6,075 bases of DNA from Helicobacteraceae bacterium (GCA_027061425.1 JALSUN010000129.1:1-6075), one strand, 5' to 3'. Positions 1-5,168 are shown, numbered from the stretch's first letter. The notes: generated by a model not told the origin, from the letters alone. Program-made: numbers and translations.

Positions 1-225
1 TTTGACACTGAAAAGGCCAAACAGACCAGAGTCAAACTCAACCAGTTTATAGAGAACTCACTCAAACAGAGCCATTTTGTACCGAGATGTCGTCAATGTA
101 CGAAACCCCTCCCTCTTGATAGTAAATACGCCATCTGTCAGAGCTGTTTTAAAAAACTCAACATGGAAAAAAGGATGGAAGACCGCAAAAACAGTGCTTC
201 ACGCCGTCCAAAGCGACGTCGATAA
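1..225 (+). CDS. C-terminal 74 residues of an unidentified protein with a Cys4 zinc-ribbon-like tail
   Basis: The reading frame is open from the first base and stops at TAA 223-225; the start lies outside the window. The fragment has an amphipathic, Lys-rich helix-like stretch (residues 1-25), then two CxxC pairs (Cys30/Cys33 in PRCRQC and Cys46/Cys49 in CQSC) spaced as in a small zinc ribbon, with PLPLD between them. It ends in a very basic tail (SRRPKRRR). Such an ending suits a nucleic-acid-binding protein. A SUV3-like or other helicase carrying a C-terminal zinc ribbon is my best guess, but it rests on weak resemblance only. An overlapping frame starting at 77 is a shadow of this one. Transcription of yajQ restarts from its own promoter downstream, so the two genes need not be one operon. 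Confidence 0.65.
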   Translation, partial: FDTEKAKQTRVKLNQFIENSLKQSHFVPRCRQCTKPLPLDSKYAICQSCFKKLNMEKRMEDRKNSASRRPKRRR

Positions 226-234
226 TCTTTTCTC

Positions 235-282
235 AGTTAGCATCTGTTATACTTTAGGGTACTAACAAAATTAGGGCTAACT
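235..282. repeat. Inverted repeat AGTTAGC/GCTAACT spanning the yajQ promoter
   Basis: AGTTAGC (235-241) and GCTAACT (276-282) are perfect 7-base inverted arms that bracket the -10 box. A further CTAAC lies at 262-266, and TTAGGG occurs twice (254-259 and 271-276), so TTAGGG followed by CTAAC is repeated with a 17-base shift. This could be an operator, but it could also be chance in an AT-rich leader. Confidence 0.3.
245..253 (+). promoter_or_regulatory. Extended -10 promoter of yajQ
   Basis: TG (245-246), one base, then TATACT (248-253) forms a near-consensus extended -10 element. No TTGACA-like box lies about 17 bases upstream, which is usual for housekeeping promoters of Campylobacterota. 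The predicted transcript start is near 260, giving a leader of about 42 bases before the ATG at 302. The placement just after the preceding gene's stop supports a separate transcription unit. Confidence 0.6.
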
Positions 283-293
283 TGCCCATGGAG
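274..293 (+). promoter_or_regulatory. Ribosome binding site of yajQ with a small upstream hairpin
   Basis: GGAG (290-293) lies 8 bases before the ATG at 302 and fixes that start. Directly upstream GGGC (274-277) can pair with GCCC (284-287) around a 6-base loop, leaving the Shine-Dalgarno sequence just outside the stem. The stem is too short to claim a regulatory switch. Confidence 0.45.
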
Positions 294-301
294 TAAGAAC
301 A

Positions 302-799
302 ATGGCCAAAGAACATTCAGTAGACATCTCAGCAAAAATCGACATGCAACACTTTAAAGATGCCATTCAGCAGGTAACGCGAGAAGTGGCTAACCGCTAT
401 GACTTTAAAGGTATCACTGCTGACATAGATTACAATGAAAAAGCAAAAACCTTAACACTCACTACCTCTAGTGATAACAAGATCGAAGCCCTTCAAGACA
501 TGGTCATCGCCCGTCTTCTCAAACATAACCTCAGCTCAAAAGTGCTTGACGAAGCGACTACTGAAGACAGCAGTGGCGGTAACCGTCGTGTGGTCTATAA
601 AATCGTAGATTATATAGAGTCTAAAGAGGCAAAAAAAATTGTTGCTGAGATAAAAAAGATGAAGATCAAGGGAAGTGCTACCCTTGAGGGTGACCATATC
701 CGCGTCAAGTCCAAGCAGATTGATGAACTACAAAAAGTGATCAGAGAGGTACGTGCCATGGAGTGGGATGCACCTCTAGTTTTTGAAAACATGCGCTAA
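302..799 (+). CDS. yajQ: YajQ family nucleotide-binding protein (DUF520)
   Basis: The 165-residue product has the full length of the YajQ family (about 160-165 residues). Family marks are visible: the N-terminal DISAKIDMQHFKDAIQQ region, the characteristic RYDFKG motif at residues 32-37, and the C-terminal KSKQIDELQKVI segment followed by D-A-P-L-V-F-E-N-M-R at the very end. The family folds as two ferredoxin-like domains. Members bind nucleic acids or nucleotides, and some homologues are reported cyclic-di-GMP effectors that work with a transcription factor; whether this one does is unknown. No signal peptide or membrane segment is present, so it is cytosolic. It has its own promoter and a good GGAG ribosome site, and it is followed after 12 bases by a gene for a helix-turn-helix protein, very likely co-transcribed. 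Identification is confident; the molecular role is not. Confidence 0.93.
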   Translation: MAKEHSVDISAKIDMQHFKDAIQQVTREVANRYDFKGITADIDYNEKAKTLTLTTSSDNKIEALQDMVIARLLKHNLSSKVLDEATTEDSSGGNRRVVYKIVDYIESKEAKKIVAEIKKMKIKGSATLEGDHIRVKSKQIDELQKVIREVRAMEWDAPLVFENMR

Positions 800-811
800 A
801 CAAGGAGTCTT

Positions 812-1465
812 ATGAGTAAAATGACCGTAGCCGAAGCTTCTGAGTATTTTAAGGTCTCCAAAGAGGCCATCCATAATCGTATACGTCGGGGTACCTTAGA
901 CTGTATCATAGAACATGGCGTAAAGTTTGTAGTTGTAGGTGAAGCAGTCAACACGAAACCAACACCCTCTGCCCCAAGTAACAATGACAAATACTACAGT
1001 TATATCGAAAAAGAGAATGCCACACTCAAAGCCAAAATATCAGAGCTAGAGGGTGAAACCCGCTCGCTTAGAGAACAACGCGAACATATGCTCATAGAGG
1101 AGAAGCTTAAAATAGAGCAGATCTATAAAGAGCGTGACGCTCAACTCAAAAGTGTCTTGCATGTTGTCGCCTCTAAATTCCTCACCCATCAAAACATGGA
1201 TGCCGTTATAGAGGAAGTCGTTGCTACAGAAGTGGAAGAGGTCATCCCAGACCTTGATGATGTGATCGATGTGGTAGATGAACGCAGCGATGAAGTGGTC
1301 TCTCTCAAGCAGTTTTTGAAGTTAAAAATGTACTCAAAAAAGAAGCGTGAGAAGATCAAGGCACGATTCGAAAAACGTATGTTTGAAGATGAACGGGTTT
1401 TTGTAAAAAAGGGGAAGGTCTATTTGAAACCTAACCACTTTGATTACAGTGACTTGATTAAGTAA
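812..1465 (+). CDS. Unrecognised protein with N-terminal helix-turn-helix and central coiled coil
   Basis: The 217-residue product is not one I can name. Residues 4-30 (TVAEASEYFKVSKEAIHNRI then RRGTL) look like an excisionase/MerR-type helix-turn-helix, followed by a short beta-like wing (VKFVVVGEAV). Residues 50-60 form a Pro/Ser/Asn linker. Residues about 63-115 are rich in E, K, L and R with heptad-like spacing (a predicted coiled coil, probably for dimerisation). Residues 130-162 are strongly acidic (many E/D with V/I), and residues 170-205 are strongly basic. The start at 812 is chosen because AAGGAG (802-807) lies 4 bases upstream; a second ATG at 821 would be 13 bases away and is less likely. 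It lies 12 bases after yajQ, so it is probably in the same operon. A DNA-binding regulator or chromosome-associated protein is plausible, with no further evidence for function. Confidence 0.8.
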   Translation: MSKMTVAEASEYFKVSKEAIHNRIRRGTLDCIIEHGVKFVVVGEAVNTKPTPSAPSNNDKYYSYIEKENATLKAKISELEGETRSLREQREHMLIEEKLKIEQIYKERDAQLKSVLHVVASKFLTHQNMDAVIEEVVATEVEEVIPDLDDVIDVVDERSDEVVSLKQFLKLKMYSKKKREKIKARFEKRMFEDERVFVKKGKVYLKPNHFDYSDLIK

Positions 1466-1509
1466 GTTCCTTCTTATGGTACTGCCTTAAAAGTTAGTAG
1501 AACGGGCCC

Positions 1510-2211
1510 CTAAAAACTAGGTGCTCCAAAATCCAAACCTCCTCCAAAAGAGGCATATTTAGGGTCCATATATCCCAAGACATTACTCTTGTTACGCAAC
1601 ATATCTATGTCAGTTTTAGGCGCGATACCTTGAGGGCAAACAGGAACACACTCTCCACAAAGAGTACAGTCCCAGACCCCATTCGTCTGAACAGCAGCAA
1701 TCTTCCCTGCCACATCATCTTCACGAACATCACTCACATAACGCCAGTTTCGTGTTAAGGCAAATGGTCCTATAAACTCGCTATTAACCGCATAAACTGG
1801 ACACGCGCTATAACAAGCACCACAAAGTATGCAGTCACTTTGGACTTCGTTTATTACAGCATCTTCAGGTGAGACTGCACTGAGAGCATCTCTGCACACT
1901 GCCCAAGTCGTTGCCACTATGTTAAAACTAAGCGCCTTTTCCATGTCAACCACAAGGTCTCTAATAACAGGAACATTGCGAAGCGGTTCCACCACATCAC
2001 CACTTTGAGGCTTATACGCACAGGCCAAGACCTCTTTTCCATTAACACGCATAGCACAAGAGCCACACACACTAGAACGGCAGTCCGAACTAAAACTCAG
2101 CGTGGCATCTTGTGTTGTTTTGATCTCATTAAGCAGTTGCAACAAGGTCACATCTTTCTGGGCCACCTTATAACTGACCTTCTCTCCATCACGCATAATA
2201 TTAAGTATCAT
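1510..2211 (-). CDS. sdhB: Succinate dehydrogenase/fumarate reductase iron-sulfur subunit with an extra Cys in the third cluster motif
   Basis: The 233-residue product carries electrons between a flavoprotein and a quinone or other partner. The N-terminal plant-type ferredoxin domain binds 2Fe-2S through Cys44, Cys49, Cys52 and Cys64 (CRSSVCGSC, then C after 11 residues). The C-terminal domain has CILCGACYSACP (Cys127, 130, 133, 137) and CTLCGECVPVCP (Cys182, 185, 188, 192). Classical SdhB/FrdB has a non-Cys residue where Cys185 is and holds a 3Fe-4S there; Cys185 predicts a second 4Fe-4S, as described for non-classical (type E) enzymes. NSEFIGP and GVW between the motifs resemble FrdB. There is no CCG domain and no membrane segment. 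The ATG overlaps the sdhA stop (ATGA), preceded by AAGGAGG, so translation is coupled. The stop lies 44 bases from the convergent gene on the other strand, with no clear terminator and no anchor-subunit gene after it. Confidence 0.92.
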   Translation of the reverse strand: MILNIMRDGEKVSYKVAQKDVTLLQLLNEIKTTQDATLSFSSDCRSSVCGSCAMRVNGKEVLACAYKPQSGDVVEPLRNVPVIRDLVVDMEKALSFNIVATTWAVCRDALSAVSPEDAVINEVQSDCILCGACYSACPVYAVNSEFIGPFALTRNWRYVSDVREDDVAGKIAAVQTNGVWDCTLCGECVPVCPQGIAPKTDIDMLRNKSNVLGYMDPKYASFGGGLDFGAPSF

Positions 2212-3836
2212 TTGACACCTCCTTGAGTAGTGACAGCACTAAAACCTATCTCCACACGTTGATGTCGCAGTCGCACCATACTGTGTTTGGCATACAGCGC
2301 ATCATCTCTCTGTGTAAAGTCCTCACGCGCGTGAGCACCACGACTCTCTCTGCGCTCCAACATCGCCACCAACATCACCTCGGCAAGGGTTAGCATGTTG
2401 GTAAACTCCAAAAACTCTATGAAGTTGGTGTTATAGACCTCATTCTTGTCTAAAACACCCATTTTATGAAGTTCATGTTGCATACCATGCACCTGCTCTA
2501 GTGCACTGCTTAAGCCATGTTCACTACGTTCTATCCCCGCAAACTTATAAAACATCTCTCCAAGTTCCGTACGTTTTTTATAAAAATCCACCTCATTTGT
2601 GTACTCTTTTATATACTCTAGCTTTTGCTTCATCGCAACAAGTAACTTCTCATCTTCTTGAGGTGTTGATAGGTTCTTAGAAGCTTCAGCAGCACTGCGC
2701 CCTGCCTCTTTACCAAACACCACAAGCTCTAAAAGTGAGTTACCTCCCAAACGGTTGGCACCATGAACATTATGGTTGGCACACTCTCCCACCGCATAGA
2801 GTCCACTCACTGTACTCTCGGCATTGTCATCTACAGCAATCCCACCCATGGTGTAGTGTGCCACGGGTTTAATAGGAATGATGTCTGTTACAGGGTCTAC
2901 ATTTTCATACAACTTTGCCAGTTTACGCTCTTGAGGGAGTTCATGGTCTATAAAGTTTTCACCCAGATGTCTAATGTCCAAAAAGACCGCCCCACTCTTT
3001 TTAATCTCTTCATGAATAGCACGAGAGAGGGCATCACGGGGTTGAAGTTCATCTGTAAAACGTTCTCCATGAGCATTAAGCAGATGCCCTCCAGCTCCCC
3101 GAGCAGACTCAGAGATGAGAATAGAGGCATTTTTTAGCCCCGTGGGATGAAACTGTACAAACTCCATATCACTTAAAAGTGCCCCCGCATGAAGTGCCGC
3201 CACCAGGCCATCTCCACTTGAACCCGTAGCATTGGTCGAATAGTGATCATATACTCGGCTGTAGCCGCCCGTAGCCATAATCACAGTCTTGGCATAGATG
3301 CTTTTCACTTCACCACTTTTCATCTCTTTAAAGAGTGCCCCACACACCTGTTTCTCTTCATCATCAGTGGTTAACAGCTCCAGTAAAAAGTACTCGTTAT
3401 AGAAGGTGATGCCCTCTTTCAGACAGTTATCATAAAGTGTATGCAAGATTTTAAGTCCTGTATAGTCTTGGGCATAACACGCTCTATCTGCTGCTGCACC
3501 CCCGAGTCTTCGTTGTGCGATCTCACTTAAAGCAGAACGTGAGAAAGGAACACCAATAGTGTCTAACCAACGCACCGCTTCCACACCCTCTCCACACAGT
3601 TTCTCTATGGCCTGAAGATCACCCAAGCCCTGAGATGACTTCAAGGTGTCCGCTATATGTGCTGAGACACTATCATCTTCACCGATTGCAGCATTTATAC
3701 CTCCTTGTGCCATACAGGTTTGAGAGCGTGTGGCATAACTCTTACCCACCACTGCAACATTGACACCCGCCTCTTTGGCGGAGAGTGCCGCCACCAAACC
3801 TGCACCGCCACTACCTATGACTAAAACATCTATCAT
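2208..3836 (-). CDS. sdhA: Succinate dehydrogenase/fumarate reductase flavoprotein subunit lacking the FAD-linking His
   Basis: The 542-residue product is the dicarboxylate-site subunit that interconverts succinate and fumarate using FAD. The dinucleotide-binding motif GSGGAG is at residues 8-13. Conserved active-site segments follow: EFVQFHPTG (His230), ILISESARGAGG (Glu243, Arg246), QPRDALSRAI (Arg267, matching the proton-transfer Arg of the family), KPVAHYTMGG (His327) and ANRLGGNSLLE (Arg362). A capping C-terminal region with RRESRGAHAREDF is also present. The sequence at the flavin attachment site is RSQTCMAQGG where relatives have RSHT-x-x-x-GG, so residue 39 is Gln (codon CAA) and FAD is predicted to be non-covalent. 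There is no twin-arginine or other signal, so the enzyme should be cytoplasmic, unlike exported methylmenaquinol:fumarate reductases. It is slightly short for the family (about 570-600). The start is supported by AGGA 7 bases upstream. It is the first gene of a pair with sdhB. Fumarate reduction seems likelier than succinate oxidation; frdA is an equally fair symbol. L-aspartate oxidase is excluded by the SdhB partner. Confidence 0.92.
   Translation of the reverse strand: MIDVLVIGSGGAGLVAALSAKEAGVNVAVVGKSYATRSQTCMAQGGINAAIGEDDSVSAHIADTLKSSQGLGDLQAIEKLCGEGVEAVRWLDTIGVPFSRSALSEIAQRRLGGAAADRACYAQDYTGLKILHTLYDNCLKEGITFYNEYFLLELLTTDDEEKQVCGALFKEMKSGEVKSIYAKTVIMATGGYSRVYDHYSTNATGSSGDGLVAALHAGALLSDMEFVQFHPTGLKNASILISESARGAGGHLLNAHGERFTDELQPRDALSRAIHEEIKKSGAVFLDIRHLGENFIDHELPQERKLAKLYENVDPVTDIIPIKPVAHYTMGGIAVDDNAESTVSGLYAVGECANHNVHGANRLGGNSLLELVVFGKEAGRSAAEASKNLSTPQEDEKLLVAMKQKLEYIKEYTNEVDFYKKRTELGEMFYKFAGIERSEHGLSSALEQVHGMQHELHKMGVLDKNEVYNTNFIEFLEFTNMLTLAEVMLVAMLERRESRGAHAREDFTQRDDALYAKHSMVRLRHQRVEIGFSAVTTQGGVK
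2218..2224 (-). promoter_or_regulatory. Strong ribosome binding site of sdhB inside the end of sdhA
   Basis: Read on the - strand the bases are AAGGAGG, 6 bases before the sdhB ATG (2211-2209). The site lies within the last codons of sdhA, whose TGA (2210-2208) overlaps the ATG. It fixes the sdhB start and allows strong independent or re-initiated translation. Confidence 0.75.
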
Positions 3837-3856
3837 CTAAATATCCTCTCTCTACC

Positions 3857-3939
3857 GTCATTCCTGCGAAGGCAGGAATCCACGACTTTATACTTTTATA
3901 AAGTTGTTATTGTTTGATTCCTGCCTTCGCAGGAATGAC
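3857..3939. repeat. REP/dRS3-like double palindrome: perfect 24-base inverted repeat with 35-base spacer
   Basis: Bases 3857-3880 and 3916-3939 are exact reverse complements over 24 bases. Each arm is itself a palindrome: ATTCCTGC, a 4-base loop (GAAG or CTTC), GCAGGAAT. This is the general form of the widespread REP-type units and the Neisseria dRS3 repeat (ATTCC, 8-10 variable bases, GGAAT), which are typically dispersed between genes; REP units are often moved by a RAYT (Y1 HUH) transposase encoded elsewhere. No transposase lies in the window. The long stem would form a strong cruciform or RNA hairpin in the 5' leader of sdhA or between divergent promoters. Confidence 0.85.
3883..3906. repeat. 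Inner hairpin between the two REP-like units
   Basis: ACTTTATA (3885-3892) and TATAAAGT (3897-3904) are perfect inverted arms around the 4-base loop CTTT. The stem extends by a G-T and a C-G pair to 3883/3906, giving about 10 pairs. It sits in the 35-base spacer of the larger inverted repeat, so the whole element is a nested stem. It also contains TATACT (3889-3894, +) and TATAAA-like (-) boxes that could act as -10 elements; this is uncertain. Confidence 0.6.
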
Positions 3940-3993
3940 TATGCTGTATTTTATCCTAAACAAAACAAGAAAAGGGATGTCAGCAGGGAGACA

Positions 3994-4019
3994 GGGTCTA
4001 CTCCTCTCCACCAAGACCC
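3994..4019. repeat. Motif-P hairpin, copy 1 (GGGTC/GACCC)
   Basis: GGGTC (3994-3998) and GACCC (4015-4019) flank a 16-base loop that contains CTCTCCACCAA. Compared with copies 2 and 3 the second pair is G-C and not T-A, so both bases of the pair changed together. Confidence 0.5.
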
Positions 4020-4044
4020 AAAGAAAAAGAAGGAACACTCCAGC

Positions 4045-4102
4045 AGGGGGACAGCAACTTCATCTCTGTGAGCAAAGCAAGCAAGTGAAGCTGTGTCCCT
4101 CT
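4045..4102. repeat. Insert 1 bounded by 9-base inverted repeat
   Basis: AGGGGGACA (4045-4053) pairs with TGTCCCTCT (4094-4102), with eight Watson-Crick pairs and one G-T. Inside, CTTCA (4058-4062) and TGAAG (4086-4090) give a second stem. The arms are the end of one repeat block and the start of the next, so the variable insert is carried in the loop. Confidence 0.5.
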
Positions 4103-4114
4103 CCACCAAGACAC
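4093..4114. repeat. Motif-P hairpin, copy 2 (GTGTC/GACAC)
   Basis: GTGTC (4093-4097) pairs with GACAC (4110-4114) around the 12-base loop CCTCTCCACCAA. This stem competes with the longer-range pairing that bounds insert 1, so the region could switch between two folds. Confidence 0.5.
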
Positions 4115-4140
4115 CAAAAAAGAAGAAGGAACATTCCAGC

Positions 4141-4199
4141 AGGGGGACATTGGTTTACTTTTTAACGTAGTGTTAAGAAAAGGAAAGCTGTGTCCCTCT
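4141..4199. repeat. Insert 2 bounded by the same 9-base inverted repeat
   Basis: AGGGGGACA (4141-4149) pairs with TGTCCCTCT (4191-4199), the same arms as in insert 1. The interior differs in sequence but again has a stem: TTAAC (4162-4166) with GTTAA (4172-4176). The total length is 59 bases against 58 for insert 1. Confidence 0.5.
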
Positions 4200-4211
4200 C
4201 CACCAAGACAC
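4190..4211. repeat. Motif-P hairpin, copy 3 (GTGTC/GACAC)
   Basis: GTGTC (4190-4194) pairs with GACAC (4207-4211) around the same loop as copy 2; a T-A pair (4189/4212) extends it. It is the last repeat unit and lacks motif Q. It ends about 23 bases before the permease -10 box. Confidence 0.5.
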
Positions 4212-4234
4212 AAAAGCTCACCACCGCAATAGGC

Positions 4235-4240
4235 TATAAT
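4235..4240 (+). promoter_or_regulatory. Consensus -10 box of the permease-thioredoxin unit
   Basis: TATAAT matches the -10 consensus exactly and has no recognisable -35 partner. With usual spacing the transcript would start at about 4247, one base before the ATG at 4248, so the mRNA would be leaderless. No Shine-Dalgarno sequence lies before that ATG, which fits. Confidence 0.55.
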
Positions 4241-4247
4241 TACAACC

Positions 4248-5168
4248 ATGACATCTCTACTCTTCTCCATTCTCGGTATCTACATCTTTATCTTGGTAGG
4301 CTACGTCGCCAAACGCCAGTTTAAAGAGCAGATGGACGAGCGCACTATCACCCTGCTCTCTGTCTACTTTTTACAAGTTTTTTTAACCTTTTGGGGACTT
4401 TTAAAACGTCCCATCGACACCACCTTGTTTATGACACCACTTATCTACTTGACAGTTGTTTTCATCGCCCTGCTTTTGATGTTGCCCTTGCTAAAACAGT
4501 TTTTTAGTGACCCAAAAGAGCGTTCTATCGCCACCGTCGCCGCATTAATTGGTAACACAGGAAACCTCGGCATCCCTTTGGGTATCGCTGTTTTTGGTGA
4601 AGACTCCATCCCCTATACTACCGTCATCAACCTCGCCAACGTCTTTTTTGTCTATACCATCGGCGTTTACTTCTACTCACGAGGCAGTTTTAGTGTTAAG
4701 AACTCCCTACTCAACATTCTAAAACTCCCCGTCATCTGGGCTGCCTTTATCGCTATTTCACTCAACCTCATAGGCTATGTACCCAGTGAAAGTGTCGAGA
4801 AGACCTTAATGATGGGGGCCTACGCTTCTATGACCATGCAACTGGTACTTTTTGGCATCTACCTCTATGGCGTCAAGATCAAAGCGCTTAGTAAAACACT
4901 CACACTCTGGAGTGTCGGTGTCAAATTTCTGCTGCTCCCTCTCATCGCTTTTTTTGTCATCCGCTATACTGAACTCCCCGCTCTTGTTAAAGGCATCTTG
5001 TTCATGGAGCTGATGATGCCACTAGCGGTGAGTAATGTAAACCTCGCTGCCCTTTATGGGTGTCGACCTAAAGAGACCACTGCCCAAGTTTTTGTAAGTT
5101 CTCTTCTCTTTTTAGGTATCATTTTCATCATGATTGAAATACTCCCCATCCTACAAGGAACCCTATGA
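4248..5168 (+). CDS. AEC (auxin efflux carrier/malonate-type) family permease
   Basis: The 306-residue product is an inner-membrane secondary transporter; the family exports or takes up small organic anions, and the substrate here cannot be told. Hydrophobic segments are seen at about residues 3-21, 34-52, 62-84, 94-116, 123-143, 157-176, 188-208, 220-240, 247-268 and 279-303, matching the ten-helix AEC plan. The first-half signature GNTGNLGIP (102-110) is present in the broken helix. The matching second-half region MPLAVSNVNLAALYG (257-271) is also present, followed by a polar loop and V-F-V-S-S-L-L. The start at 4248 is chosen because the N-terminus aligns with the first family helix, although no ribosome site precedes it. 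The stop overlaps the thioredoxin start as ATGA. Family assignment is firm; malonate, malate or another acid would be guesswork. Confidence 0.88.
   Translation: MTSLLFSILGIYIFILVGYVAKRQFKEQMDERTITLLSVYFLQVFLTFWGLLKRPIDTTLFMTPLIYLTVVFIALLLMLPLLKQFFSDPKERSIATVAALIGNTGNLGIPLGIAVFGEDSIPYTTVINLANVFFVYTIGVYFYSRGSFSVKNSLLNILKLPVIWAAFIAISLNLIGYVPSESVEKTLMMGAYASMTMQLVLFGIYLYGVKIKALSKTLTLWSVGVKFLLLPLIAFFVIRYTELPALVKGILFMELMMPLAVSNVNLAALYGCRPKETTAQVFVSSLLFLGIIFIMIEILPILQGTL

Larger units (their letters stand above)
3981..4211. repeat. Cluster of imperfect direct repeats with ~96-base period
   Basis: Two motifs alternate. Motif P (CCTCTCCACCAAGAC) occurs at 4003-4017, 4098-4112 and 4195-4209, spaced 95 and 97 bases. 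Motif Q (CAGCAGGGGGACA) occurs at 3981-3993 (one change), 4041-4053 and 4137-4149. P and Q are joined by a purine-rich link (AAAGAAGAAGGAACA-YTCC type), giving blocks of about 51-56 bases (4003-4053 and 4094-4149). A Q-only fragment precedes them and a P-only fragment follows. Between blocks lie 40-41 bases that do not match one another (4054-4093, 4150-4190), while the first gap is only about 9 bases. I do not recognise the family. Confidence 0.8.
3837..4247. other. 411-base divergent intergenic region without a credible gene
   Basis: This stretch separates the - strand sdhAB unit from the + strand permease gene. It contains the sdhA ribosome site (AGGA on the - strand, 3844-3847), a REP-like double palindrome (3857-3939), a cluster of ~96-base repeats (3981-4211) and the permease -10 box (4235-4240). 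AT-rich boxes such as TATAAA on the - strand in the spacer of the palindrome could serve sdhA, but I cannot choose a promoter for it. Two open frames crossing the region consist of translated repeat sequence. Confidence 0.75.

Noticed and set aside
77..265. 62-codon + strand open frame near the left edge
   Set aside because: It overlaps the incoming frame that carries the CxxC pairs, and it runs over the yajQ promoter.
1466..1509. Terminator between the two convergent genes
   Set aside because: Only GTTC/GAAC (4 bases) and the palindrome GGGCCC are seen; no stem of useful length followed by a T-run on either strand.
2763..3137. 124-codon + strand open frame inside sdhA
   Set aside because: Antisense shadow of a conserved, motif-rich gene; low-complexity translation without family features. 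The same applies to the frames at 610-792, 796-990, 2005-2226, 2948-3130 and 5054-5290.
3775..3836. Twin-arginine signal on SdhA, as in exported methylmenaquinol:fumarate reductase
   Set aside because: The protein begins MIDVLVIGSGGAG, directly at the FAD-binding strand, and an in-frame upstream extension has no support.
3914..4165. 83-codon + strand open frame beginning MIPAFAGM
   Set aside because: Its N-terminus is the translation of the REP-like palindrome, a common source of false proteins, and the rest is the repeat cluster; it has no ribosome site and the repeated peptide pieces follow the DNA repeats.
3981..4211. CRISPR-like alternation of repeats and unique 40-41 base segments
   Set aside because: Blocks are 51-56 bases, differ between copies, number only two whole units, one gap is about 9 bases, and no cas gene is present.
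3998..4270. 90-codon - strand open frame with repeated SPCW and LGGE peptides
   Set aside because: It is the repeat cluster read in reverse plus the start of the permease gene in antisense; no family resemblance and no ribosome site.
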